A stretch of 7,062 nt of DNA from an uncultured Pseudorhodoferax sp. (GCA_913776795.1 CAJYRH010000539.1:1-7062), one strand, 5' to 3'; numbered from the stretch's first letter, positions 1 through 6,322 are shown. The notes: generated by a model not told the origin, from the sequence alone. A program made the numbers and translations.

Positions 1-319
1 GGCCGAGCCTGCACGGCTGGCCCACCTGTGGCTGGTTCCCAACCCCGACTTCCACCCCGCGGGCGACTTCGGCATCGGCACCGACGGCCTGGCCCTGGCC
101 GACGCGGGCCCGGACGGCCGGCGCTGGACCTATGCCAACTTCGCCCTGATGCGCAAGGCGCTGTGCGCCCAGGTGCCGGTGGGCCGCAAGGCAGCGCTGG
201 GGCCGCTGCTCAAGGCGGCCATCGCGGAACGGCAGATCGGCGCCGAGGTCTATGCCGGCGCCTGGCACAACATCGGCACGCCGGCCCAGCTGGCGGCGCT
301 GGACGGAGCCGCGCCGTGA
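1..319 (+). CDS. murU: N-acetylmuramate-1-phosphate uridylyltransferase (MurU), 3' end only
   Basis: Only the last 105 residues are present, read from base 2 to the TGA at 317-319; the N-terminal nucleotide-binding half lies outside the window. MurU transfers UMP to MurNAc-1-phosphate, giving UDP-MurNAc in the cytoplasmic peptidoglycan recycling route that bypasses de novo synthesis and works with the kinase AmgK. The visible part follows the C-terminal half of Pseudomonas MurU as I remember it: a segment with LAHLWLVPNPDFHPAGDFGI, a middle strand region, a GPLLKAAI helix, and the closing WHNIGTP motif at local residues 88-94. Most relatives have Asp where N90 stands here. Other RmlA-like nucleotidyltransferases share the general fold, so without the N-terminus the MurU call is good but not certain. 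Its stop overlaps the start of the next gene by 4 nt, implying one transcript. Confidence 0.8.
   Translation, partial: AEPARLAHLWLVPNPDFHPAGDFGIGTDGLALADAGPDGRRWTYANFALMRKALCAQVPVGRKAALGPLLKAAIAERQIGAEVYAGAWHNIGTPAQLAALDGAAP
305..308 (+). promoter_or_regulatory. Ribosome binding site for the TIP30-like gene
   Basis: GGAG lies 7 nt before the GTG at 316, inside the last codons of murU. It supports the GTG start over upstream in-frame ATGs, which would lie deep inside murU. Confidence 0.5.
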
Positions 320-957
320 AGGTGTTGCTGGCCGGCGCCACGGGCCTGGTCGGCCGGGAGATCCTCGCGCTGCTGCTGGCCGACCGCGGCGTCGGCGCCG
401 TCCACACGCTGGGCCGGCGCGCGCCGCCGAAGGCGCACGCCAAGCTGCACCACCACACGTCCGACCTGCGCAACATCCCTGCGTTGCCGCCGCTGGACAC
501 CGCCTTCGTGGCCCTGGGCACCACGATCAAGGTGGCCGGCAGCCGGGAGGCCTTCCGAGCCGTGGACCACGATGCCGTCCTGGCCGTGGCCGGCGCTGCG
601 CGGGGAGCGGGCGCCCGGCGCCTTGGCCTGGTGAGCGCCATGGGGGCGGACCCCGGCTCCCGGCTGTTCTACAGCCGTGTCAAGGGCGAGGTCGAGCAGG
701 CCGTTGCTCAGGTCGGTTTCGAGACGCTGGTGGTGGCGCGGCCTTCGCTGCTGGTCGGCGACCGTGGCACGTTGGGCCAGCCCACGCGCCGCGGGGAGGT
801 CGTCGGCGAGGTTGTCAGCCGCTGGCTGCGGCCGTTGATTCCGGCCGACTACCGCGCGATCCGGGCCGCCGACGTGGCCTATGCGCTCGTGTCCACCGTC
901 GCGCGGGGTGCGCCGGGCCGCACGCTGTTGCAGTCCGGCCAGATGCAGCGCAGCTGA
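316..957 (+). CDS. TIP30/HTATIP2-like NAD(P)-binding oxidoreductase (atypical SDR)
   Basis: The protein has 213 residues from a GTG start that shares bases with the murU stop (GTGA, 4-nt overlap), a layout typical of translational coupling. It begins directly with a Rossmann strand and the glycine motif GATGLVG (residues 7-13), has LGRR at 32-35 where NADP-preferring members carry basic residues, ALGTT at 66-70, VSAMGADP at 106-113 and a Y119-x3-K123 pair in FYSRVKGE. The run of ALGTT, AG..EAF..VD and the later VKGEVE match human HTATIP2/TIP30 and its bacterial relatives. These are cytosolic, atypical short-chain dehydrogenase-like proteins; the physiological substrate of bacterial members is not known to me. 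Ser107 with Tyr119 and Lys123 could form an active site, so an oxidoreductase is possible, but redox activity is not proven. The chain is complete and has no membrane segment. Confidence 0.82.
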   Translation: MKVLLAGATGLVGREILALLLADRGVGAVHTLGRRAPPKAHAKLHHHTSDLRNIPALPPLDTAFVALGTTIKVAGSREAFRAVDHDAVLAVAGAARGAGARRLGLVSAMGADPGSRLFYSRVKGEVEQAVAQVGFETLVVARPSLLVGDRGTLGQPTRRGEVVGEVVSRWLRPLIPADYRAIRAADVAYALVSTVARGAPGRTLLQSGQMQRS

Positions 958-970
958 CCGCGCCGGGCGG

Positions 971-976
971 TACGAT
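971..976 (+). promoter_or_regulatory. Possible -10 element for pepP
   Basis: TACGAT lies 6 nt before the pepP ATG at 983, so a start of transcription at the usual distance would fall at or beside the ATG. I see no convincing -35 hexamer at 16-18 bp spacing and no Shine-Dalgarno in the 25-nt gap, so this is a weak call; read-through from the TIP30-like gene is the alternative. Confidence 0.3.
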
Positions 977-982
977 AGCCCG

Positions 983-2362
983 ATGAACGCGCCCTACGCC
1001 CAACGCCGCGCCGAAGTCGCCCGCCAGATCGGGCGCGACGGCATCGCCATCGTCCCCACCGCACCGGAACGCCAGCGCAACCGCGACAGCGACTTCCTGT
1101 ACCGGCACGACAGTTATTTCTACTACCTGACCGGCTTCACCGAGCCCAACGCCTGGCTGGTCATCACCGGCGACGGCCAGTGCACGTTGTTCTGTGCGCC
1201 CAAGGACCTGGAACGCGAGATCTGGGACGGCTACCGGCTGGGGCCGGACGCCGCGCCCGAGGCACTGGGCGTGAGCGCCGCCCACTCCGTCGCCCAGCTG
1301 GACGCCCAGCTGCCCAGGCTGCTTGAGAACCGTGGCACGGTCTGGTTCCCGTTCGCGATCCACAAGGGGCTGGAGTCGCGCATCGACGGCTGGCTGTCCT
1401 CGGTGCGCGCACGCGTGCGCTACGGCGCGCTGTGCCCCGAATCGCAGCGCGACCTGTGCGGCGTGCTCGACGAAATGCGCCTGGTCAAGGACGCGCACGA
1501 GCAGGACGTGATGCGCCGTGCCGCGCAGATCAGCGCCGAAGCCCACATCCGCGCCATGCAGACCTCGGCCCGCATGCTGCGCGAGGGCAAGGAGGTGCGC
1601 GAGTACCACCTGGACGCCGAGCTGCTGCACGCTTTTCGCATGGGCGGCTCGCAATACCCGGCCTACGGCTCCATCGTGGCGGCCGGCGCCAATGCCTGCG
1701 TGCTGCACTACCGCGCCGATGCCGCGCCCGTGCGCGACGGCGACCTCGTGCTGATCGACGCCGGCTGCGAGCTCGACGGCTACGCCAGCGACATCACGCG
1801 CACCTTCCCCGCCAACGGCAGGTTCACCGGCCCGCAGCGCGCGCTGTACGACCTGGTGCTGGCCAGCCAGGATGCCGCCGTGGCCGCCACCCGCGCCGGC
1901 CATCGCTTCAACGACCCGCACGAGGCCACCGTCAAGGTGCTGTCCCAGGGCATGCTGGACCTCGGCCTGCTGGACCGCGACAAGGTCGGCAGCGTGGACG
2001 ACGTGATCGAGCAACGCGCCTACTTCGCCTATTACATGCACCGCACCGGCCACTGGCTGGGCATGGACGTGCACGACTGCGGCAGCTACGTGGAGCCCAG
2101 CGAGATCGGCAACGGCAGCCAGCGCAGGGATGCGCTCTCCGGCGAGACCATCACCGACCGTCCCAGCCGCATCCTGCGCCCCGGCATGGTGCTGACCATC
2201 GAGCCCGGCATCTACGTACGGCCCGGCACCGTTGCGCCGGAACAGTTCCACGGCATCGGCATCCGCATCGAGGACGACGCCATCGTCACAGCCGACGGCT
2301 GCGAGCTCATCACACGCGGCGTGCCAGTGAAGGCCGACGACATCGAGGCACTGATGCGTTGA
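983..2362 (+). CDS. pepP: Xaa-Pro aminopeptidase P (M24B family)
   Basis: This 459-residue cytoplasmic dimetal enzyme should release the N-terminal residue from peptides with proline at position 2. The N-terminal domain (about 1-165) opens with the aminopeptidase P pattern RDSDFLYRHDSYFYYLTGF at 34-52; the C-terminal pita-bread domain (about 170-445) has all five expected metal ligands: D259 (LIDAG), D270 (SDITRTF), H357 (GHWLGMDVHD), E407 (TIEPGIY) and E430 (RIEDD). H353 and H364 match further active-site histidines. The size is near that of E. coli PepP (441 aa). The segment between H357 and E407 is about 21 residues longer than in E. coli. I chose the ATG at 983 because the protein then starts as relatives do (MNAPYAQRRAEVA); the in-frame ATG at 881 would lie inside the preceding gene. 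No Shine-Dalgarno is visible. It follows the TIP30-like gene by 25 nt. Confidence 0.95.
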   Translation: MNAPYAQRRAEVARQIGRDGIAIVPTAPERQRNRDSDFLYRHDSYFYYLTGFTEPNAWLVITGDGQCTLFCAPKDLEREIWDGYRLGPDAAPEALGVSAAHSVAQLDAQLPRLLENRGTVWFPFAIHKGLESRIDGWLSSVRARVRYGALCPESQRDLCGVLDEMRLVKDAHEQDVMRRAAQISAEAHIRAMQTSARMLREGKEVREYHLDAELLHAFRMGGSQYPAYGSIVAAGANACVLHYRADAAPVRDGDLVLIDAGCELDGYASDITRTFPANGRFTGPQRALYDLVLASQDAAVAATRAGHRFNDPHEATVKVLSQGMLDLGLLDRDKVGSVDDVIEQRAYFAYYMHRTGHWLGMDVHDCGSYVEPSEIGNGSQRRDALSGETITDRPSRILRPGMVLTIEPGIYVRPGTVAPEQFHGIGIRIEDDAIVTADGCELITRGVPVKADDIEALMR

Positions 2363-2366
2363 GTCC

Positions 2367-2392
2367 GTCAGTCCGCGTGGGCATGCGCTGAC
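2367..2392 (+). other. Weak inverted repeat between pepP and the SGNH hydrolase gene
   Basis: GTCAG (2367-2371) pairs with CTGAC (2388-2392), with a further CGC/GCG pair inside. It sits 4 nt after the pepP stop. There is no T-run after it, so it is a poor intrinsic terminator; it may be chance. Confidence 0.2.
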
Positions 2393-2408
2393 ACACGACG
2401 GTCGATCG

Positions 2409-2414
2409 AGGAGG
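2409..2414 (+). promoter_or_regulatory. Strong Shine-Dalgarno for the SGNH hydrolase
   Basis: AGGAGG is a perfect consensus. It is 3 nt before the ATG at 2418, 6 nt before the one at 2421 and 12 nt before the one at 2427. The spacing favours 2421, which removes only one Met. It is the strongest ribosome binding site in the window. Confidence 0.75.
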
Positions 2415-2417
2415 AAG

Positions 2418-3227
2418 ATGATGCAGATGCGTACAACCAAACGCCGCCTGACCAAACTTGCCTTCGCGCTGTACAGCCTGGGCCTCGGCGCCTCGGCGGG
2501 GGCGCAGATCCTCCCGCTGCAGACGGGACGCGGGACGCCGCAACAGCGTCCCGCCACGGCCGTCGACACGCGCTGGAAAGAGAGCTTCGATGCCTTCGCC
2601 GCCTCTGACCTGAAGCACGCTCCGCAGACCGGCGGCGTGCTGTTCGTCGGCAGTTCCTCGATCCGGCTCTGGGACGACCTGGAAGCGCAGTTCGACAAGA
2701 TGCCCGTGGTCAAACGCGGCTTCGGCGGCTCGCGCATGCTGGACGTGGCTGCCCACGTGGAGCAACTGGTCGTGCCCTACCAGCCCCGGCTGATCGTGGT
2801 GTATGCCGGCGACAACGACCTGGCCGAAGGCCGCACCCCGCAGCAGGTGCTGGACAGCTTCGTCGACTTCGTCGCGCGCGTGCGTGCCGAACTGCCGGAC
2901 ACGCGCATCGCCTACCTGTCGATCAAGCCCAGCCCCTCGCGCGTGGCGCTCATGCCGCAGGCCATGCAGGCCAACGCGCTCATCGCGGACTACAGCGCCA
3001 ACACGCCCAACCTCGACTTCATCGACATCTACTCGCGCATGCTGGACGCCGACGGCAAGCCCCGCAACGACCTGTACACCGCCGATGCGCTGCACATGAA
3101 CCCTGCCGGCTACGCGATCTGGAAGAGCACGATCACGCCCCACCTGCTGCCGCAGCGGCCGCAGTCGGCCGGGCTCAACGCGGCAACGCTGCAGAAGACG
3201 GTGGCGTCGGACCGACCGGCGCCTTGA
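2418..3227 (+). CDS. Exported SGNH/GDSL-type hydrolase
   Basis: The protein has 269 residues from the first of two adjacent ATGs (268 from the second, which is better spaced from the AGGAGG). A Sec signal peptide is visible: basic KRRLTK, a hydrophobic stretch to about residue 25, and a cleavage site AGA|Q after residue 29, so the enzyme should act in the periplasm or outside. The SGNH blocks are all present: block I FVGSSSIRLW with likely nucleophile S80, block II with G104 in RGFGGSRM, block III GDND (131-134) with N133, and block V D223-A-L-H226, giving the Ser-His-Asp triad. Such enzymes cleave esters of lipids, sugars or acetylated glycans; the substrate cannot be told from sequence. The gene lies 55 nt after pepP with its own ribosome binding site, and its last 53 nt overlap the convergent OpgC-family gene. 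The roughly 40-residue tail after H226 carries no motif. Confidence 0.88.
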   Translation: MMQMRTTKRRLTKLAFALYSLGLGASAGAQILPLQTGRGTPQQRPATAVDTRWKESFDAFAASDLKHAPQTGGVLFVGSSSIRLWDDLEAQFDKMPVVKRGFGGSRMLDVAAHVEQLVVPYQPRLIVVYAGDNDLAEGRTPQQVLDSFVDFVARVRAELPDTRIAYLSIKPSPSRVALMPQAMQANALIADYSANTPNLDFIDIYSRMLDADGKPRNDLYTADALHMNPAGYAIWKSTITPHLLPQRPQSAGLNAATLQKTVASDRPAP

Positions 3228-4374
3228 CGCGGCGCTCCGCGCGCGCCTTGCGCCGCGCGGCCGCCTGCCGGTCCAGTTCCTGGCTCAGCAGGGCCACGCC
3301 GTAGAGCACGGCGAACGAGGCCACCACAATCCCGATGTCGATCCACACGCTGCGCGCAGGCGTGGGCGCACCGAACAGCGCCAGCGCCAGCAGCGCCAGC
3401 ACCAGGTGCGCGCAGAACACCGGCAACGAGGCCGCGCCCATGGTCTCCAGTGCGCGCACGCGTGGCAGATGGGTGGCCAGCCAGGGTGCGTAGTGCATGG
3501 CCAGCACCAGCAAGGCGAACAGGTTGAACAGGCGCAAGGGCGCCAGCTGCCATTTGTCGAACAGCATGTTGAGGCTGGCATCGTGCGGGATCGGCACCTG
3601 GCCCACCAGGTGCCGCCACGCGAAACACACCGCTGCGTAGACGATGGCCGTGTGCAGCAGCCAGCGCGGGAACATGACTGGCGGACGCTGGGCGGCCCGC
3701 TCGGCCCCCATCCACAGGCCCATGATCCACAGGAACTGCCAGGCCAGCACGTCGAAGGCGCCGGTCTGCACCAGCGGCACACGGATGCCGGCGGCCGGTG
3801 CCAGCGCCTCGTACAGCATGCCGCCCAGCTTGAACTGCGCCACCAGCCACAGCAGAACGCTCAGGGCCATGATGCCGGCCCATTCGCGGCGCAGGCCGTG
3901 CAACAGCACCATCGGGCTGATCAGCATGAACAGCACGTACAGCGGCAGGATGTCCAGCAACGGCGGGCTGTAGATCAGCAGAAGCGCGCCGACCAGCGCA
4001 TGCAGCGGCTCGTGCAGGTAGTACTTCATGAGGCCGGTGATCGCGTCCTCCTGCAGCACCACGGCGATCAGCGCGACCACGCTGAACAGGAACAGCAGCA
4101 TGGCCGCCTGGCACAGGTAGATCTTGACCACCCGGCGGTAGAAGGCCGAGCGCATGCGTTCCTCGCCCTCGCGGCGCTCCCGCCCGGCGTAGACCATGCC
4201 GGCCATGAAGCCCGACAACAGCACGAAGCCCTCGGCCGCCGAGACGAAGCCGAACGGCTGCCCGGTGGGCGAGGCGAACAGCGTGGGCAGATGCGTGAAC
4301 GTCATCAGCACCAGCATGAGCCCGCGCAGCGCGTCGATCTGCCACAGGCGCTGGCTGGAGGAGGATGCCGTCAT
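3175..4374 (-). CDS. OpgC-family integral membrane protein (putative glucan acyl-modifying enzyme)
   Basis: The 399-residue protein looks like a polytopic inner-membrane protein, with about ten hydrophobic segments between residues 18 and 365. The N-terminus carries the OpgC-type pattern QIDALRG (12-18) with D14 and R17, then TH28LP, and SAAEGFVLLSG (45-55). SPPLLDILPLYVLFML (136-151) and CAH323 in a late helix are other polar marks. OpgC proteins of alphaproteobacteria succinylate osmoregulated periplasmic glucans and are related to acyltransferase-3 enzymes; whether this member does so is inference, and no opgG/opgH is visible. The tail after residue 368 is basic, then Pro/Ser/Ala-rich. The start ATG at 4374 follows the YihY stop by 9 nt, so the two are probably cotranscribed; only a weak AGG precedes it. 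Its last 16 codons and stop lie opposite the end of the SGNH hydrolase gene. Confidence 0.82.
   Translation of the reverse strand: MTASSSSQRLWQIDALRGLMLVLMTFTHLPTLFASPTGQPFGFVSAAEGFVLLSGFMAGMVYAGRERREGEERMRSAFYRRVVKIYLCQAAMLLFLFSVVALIAVVLQEDAITGLMKYYLHEPLHALVGALLLIYSPPLLDILPLYVLFMLISPMVLLHGLRREWAGIMALSVLLWLVAQFKLGGMLYEALAPAAGIRVPLVQTGAFDVLAWQFLWIMGLWMGAERAAQRPPVMFPRWLLHTAIVYAAVCFAWRHLVGQVPIPHDASLNMLFDKWQLAPLRLFNLFALLVLAMHYAPWLATHLPRVRALETMGAASLPVFCAHLVLALLALALFGAPTPARSVWIDIGIVVASFAVLYGVALLSQELDRQAAARRKARAERRVKAPVGPTPPSSAALPR
3376..3403. repeat. Short CAGCGC-type direct repeats inside the OpgC-family gene
   Basis: Imperfect copies of CAGCGC/CAG follow one another here and encode an Ala/Leu-rich membrane helix (residues about 324-333). 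This is most simply the codon signature of a repetitive helix, though such a tract could slip. Confidence 0.35.
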
Positions 4375-4383
4375 CGGTCGAGC

Positions 4384-5325
4384 CTACGCGCGCGATGCCG
4401 CCGCCGTCCGAAAACCCGCAGCCGCAGCGGGTGCACCGGTGCCCAGCCGCTCGAACTCCGCAATCACCTGCGCTCCCAGCAACAACAGCGCTGCGGCCAG
4501 CTCCAGGCTCAGCAGCACCGCGATGGCCGTGGTCAGGGAGCCGTACACCTGGCCGATCTGCGACAGCGTGGCCATGTACCAGACCAGCACCCGCCGCGAG
4601 ATCTCCCAGAGCACGGCCGCCGCCACGGCGCCCAGCAGGGCATGCGAGGCCGACGGCCGGCCCACCGGCAGCACGAGCGAGATGGCGGTCAGCACGAAAA
4701 CCTCGCCGGCAAAGCCGAGCAGGTACAACAGCACGGTGGAGACACGGTCCAGCGACCAGTTGAGCCAGAGGAAATGCAGCTCCTCGCGGCCGACCGCCTG
4801 GAACGCGCCCGACACGAGGGTCACCACGAGCAATCCGACGCCGAGCACGAGGATGCAGACGTAAGGCAGTGCGGCAGAAACCAGGAAGCGCCGGTGCCGT
4901 ACCTGCACGCGGTGGTGAAACACCACCGACATGGCGTTCTCCAGCACCGTGAAGGCGAGCGAGCTGAAAAACAGCATGCTGACCAGCAGCACCCAGCCCA
5001 ACACCTCGCGGTGCGCCAGGAAATTGGCCAGCTCGGCCACCACGGCACCGGACTGACCCGGCAGCAGCCAGGCCAGGTAGTGGCGCAGCGTGTCGAGCAG
5101 CGCGGCTTCCTCGATGAAGTGCGACAGCGCGATCACCGTGAGGATGAGCATCGGCACGATGGACAGCAGCGCGTAGTACGCCACGGCGCCGGCCAGCAGC
5201 AGCCCCTGGTTTGCCTTGAAGGCCTTGAGCACGCGCCAGGTGAAACCGCCAGGGTCGGCGAGCAGCAGCGCCAGCCTGGCGGGCCGTCCGGCGCGTTCAG
5301 GGAACAGGCGCAGGCGGGACGCCAT
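4384..5325 (-). CDS. YihY/BrkB-family inner-membrane protein
   Basis: The protein has 313 residues from the chosen ATG at 5325; an in-frame ATG at 5367 would add 14 residues (MARRSPACLAIPTP) that look like the opposite reading of the small ORF before it. The sequence has the family layout: an amphipathic N-terminal segment (GGFTWRVLKAF), then six hydrophobic segments. Hallmarks are NQGLLLAGAVAYYALLSIVPM at the first helix, LAFTVLENAMSVVF at about 124-136 from this start, LPVGRPS, the WEISRRVLVWY helix, YGSLTTAIAVLLSLE and GAQVIAEFER near the end. E. coli YihY was once taken for RNase BN and BrkB was named for Bordetella serum resistance; the true function is unsettled, and an envelope or transport role is only suggested. 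No good Shine-Dalgarno is visible at either start, in line with coupling to the overlapping small ORF. The stop is 9 nt before the OpgC-family gene. Confidence 0.88.
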   Translation of the reverse strand: MASRLRLFPERAGRPARLALLLADPGGFTWRVLKAFKANQGLLLAGAVAYYALLSIVPMLILTVIALSHFIEEAALLDTLRHYLAWLLPGQSGAVVAELANFLAHREVLGWVLLVSMLFFSSLAFTVLENAMSVVFHHRVQVRHRRFLVSAALPYVCILVLGVGLLVVTLVSGAFQAVGREELHFLWLNWSLDRVSTVLLYLLGFAGEVFVLTAISLVLPVGRPSASHALLGAVAAAVLWEISRRVLVWYMATLSQIGQVYGSLTTAIAVLLSLELAAALLLLGAQVIAEFERLGTGAPAAAAGFRTAAASRA

Positions 5326-5452
5326 CGGGGTCGGGATCGCCAGGCAGGCCGGGCTCCGGCGCGCCATCGCCAGGCTGCACCGGCAGGCCGCCCGGCTCGG
5401 GCTCGCCTTCGTCTTCGCCGTGGTGGCGCGGGGGGCGGTGGGGCATGGTCAT
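5297..5452 (-). CDS. Probable small Pro/acidic-rich protein upstream of YihY
   Basis: This is a 51-codon reading frame, MTMPHRPPRHHGED at its start, with 16 prolines and 10 acidic residues and no hydrophobic segment. The core EPGGLPVQPGDGAPEPGLPGD (residues 19-39) resembles unnamed small proteobacterial proteins with a GGLPVEPDEGP...IPDDPEHD-like pattern that I recall from Burkholderiales; this is memory, not a search. It would be a soluble, probably disordered cytoplasmic protein of unknown role. The start could be the ATG at 5452 or at 5446; neither has a clear Shine-Dalgarno. Its end overlaps the YihY start at 5325 by 29 nt. The frame stays open upstream to 5680, so openness alone proves nothing in this GC-rich DNA; the case rests on composition and the motif. 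Confidence 0.5.
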   Translation of the reverse strand: MTMPHRPPRHHGEDEGEPEPGGLPVQPGDGAPEPGLPGDPDPDGVPPAPVP

Positions 5453-5574
5453 GGCAATCCGTGGTGGGATCCGCCATGTTCTTGCGGGTCGCGCGCCCGG
5501 CGGCCCGGCCCCTGCCGCAAAGCGCTGTAGTCGGGGGCCGACACCTTGCGGCGCAGGCAGCCCGGTGTGCCGGC
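5453..5574. other. Gap between GAF gene and small ORF, with nested inverted repeat
   Basis: This 122-nt stretch lies downstream of the GAF gene and upstream of the small ORF/YihY/OpgC group. GCCGCAA at 5514-5520 pairs perfectly with TTGCGGC at 5546-5552, and inside the 25-nt loop GTCGG (5530-5534) pairs with CCGAC (5538-5542) around GGG. There is no T-run on either side, so it is not a standard intrinsic terminator. I see no convincing sigma-70 promoter on the minus strand here. Confidence 0.4.
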
Positions 5575-6255
5575 TCAGGCCGGCTGCTCTTCCATCGTGG
5601 CGATCACCTGGTTGGCCAGGAATTCCAGTTCCTGGATCTGCTCGGGGCTGATGTCGCGCGGAACGGTGTCGATGACGCACAGCGTGCCCAGCGCATGACC
5701 GGCCGAGGTGACCAGCGGTGCACCGGCGTAGAAGCGGATGTTCGGATCGCCCGTGACCAGCGCGTTGCCCTGGAACCGCGGGTCGGCCTGGGCATCGTTC
5801 ACCACCATCACCTCATCGGGACGCTGGATCGCATGCGCGCAGAACGCCAGCTCGCGGGGCGTCTCCTTCGCCTGCAGGCCCACCCGCGACTTGAACCACT
5901 GGCGCGAGCCATCGACCAGCGACACCAGCGCGATCGGCGTCCCGCAGACGGAGGCTGCCAGGCGCGTGATGTCGTCGTACGCGCGCTCCTCGGGCGAGTC
6001 CATCACGTTCAGGGCCTGCAGGGCGGCGATGCGGGCGCCTTCGCCCAGGGCTTGCACGAGCGCATCGCGGTTCTCCCTGAAAGAGGCCTGCAGGATGCGC
6101 ATGTCCTGCAGGTAGCGGCCCACATCGTCTGCCTCTTCCCCGCGCTCGCGGGCACGCGCGACGAGCTCCTCCATGCGCTGGATACAGCGTTCGCCGTCCG
6201 CGATCCGCTGGATCGTGGCAGTCAGGTCATCGATGCGTTGCTTGCGTGTCGGCAC
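5575..6255 (-). CDS. Stand-alone GAF-domain protein with N-terminal helical region
   Basis: The protein has 226 residues from a GTG at 6255. Residues 1-75 look helical and charged, with spaced hydrophobics (I8, L11, I15, I18, I25, M28, L31, then V45, L49, I54, L55), a likely coiled coil or helical hairpin. Residues about 76-222 form a GAF domain of the subgroup found in front of many sensor kinases and diguanylate cyclases: [71 protein letters not shown] and LGTLCVID. C139 and C193 are the cysteines of these motifs. No output domain follows. The ligand is unknown; a sensing or partner-binding role in the cytoplasm is likely. The GTG was chosen because frames further upstream lie in the regulator gene and no other start codon fits; the next choice is ATG at residue 28. 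The Shine-Dalgarno is poor. It follows the GntR gene by 80 nt. Confidence 0.82.
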   Translation of the reverse strand: MPTRKQRIDDLTATIQRIADGERCIQRMEELVARARERGEEADDVGRYLQDMRILQASFRENRDALVQALGEGARIAALQALNVMDSPEERAYDDITRLAASVCGTPIALVSLVDGSRQWFKSRVGLQAKETPRELAFCAHAIQRPDEVMVVNDAQADPRFQGNALVTGDPNIRFYAGAPLVTSAGHALGTLCVIDTVPRDISPEQIQELEFLANQVIATMEEQPA

Positions 6256-6322
6256 ATGGGCTTTCGGTTGGGGGCCTCGGATTGTCGCCGCGCCATGTAA
6301 AGAGGCCGGGCAGCCGGGCCTG

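Noticed and set aside
28..315. Extension of the TIP30-like frame upstream to an ATG at 28
   Set aside because: The region is coding in the murU frame, and the Rossmann strand begins right at the GTG at 316, where a Shine-Dalgarno is found.
815..2737. A 640-codon open frame on the minus strand opposite pepP and the SGNH hydrolase
   Set aside because: It is antisense to pepP, which has every catalytic residue, and to the start of the hydrolase gene. Its product is an Ala/Val/Gly/His-rich string without a domain; such long open antisense frames are expected from the codon bias of GC-rich genes.
3228..3270. GC-rich self-complementary runs near the convergent junction as a bidirectional terminator
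   Set aside because: The arms do not pair well, there is no T-run, and the bases code for the basic tail of the OpgC-family protein.
5326..5367. Longer YihY start at 5367
   Set aside because: It is possible, but the extra 14 residues resemble no family N-terminus and overlap the small ORF further; no Shine-Dalgarno supports it. Kept as an alternative only.
3406..6300. A 964-codon open frame on the plus strand
   Set aside because: It runs antisense across the OpgC, YihY and GAF genes. The Gln/Arg/His-rich composition is what the reverse reading of Leu/Ala/Val-rich membrane proteins gives, and no motif is present.
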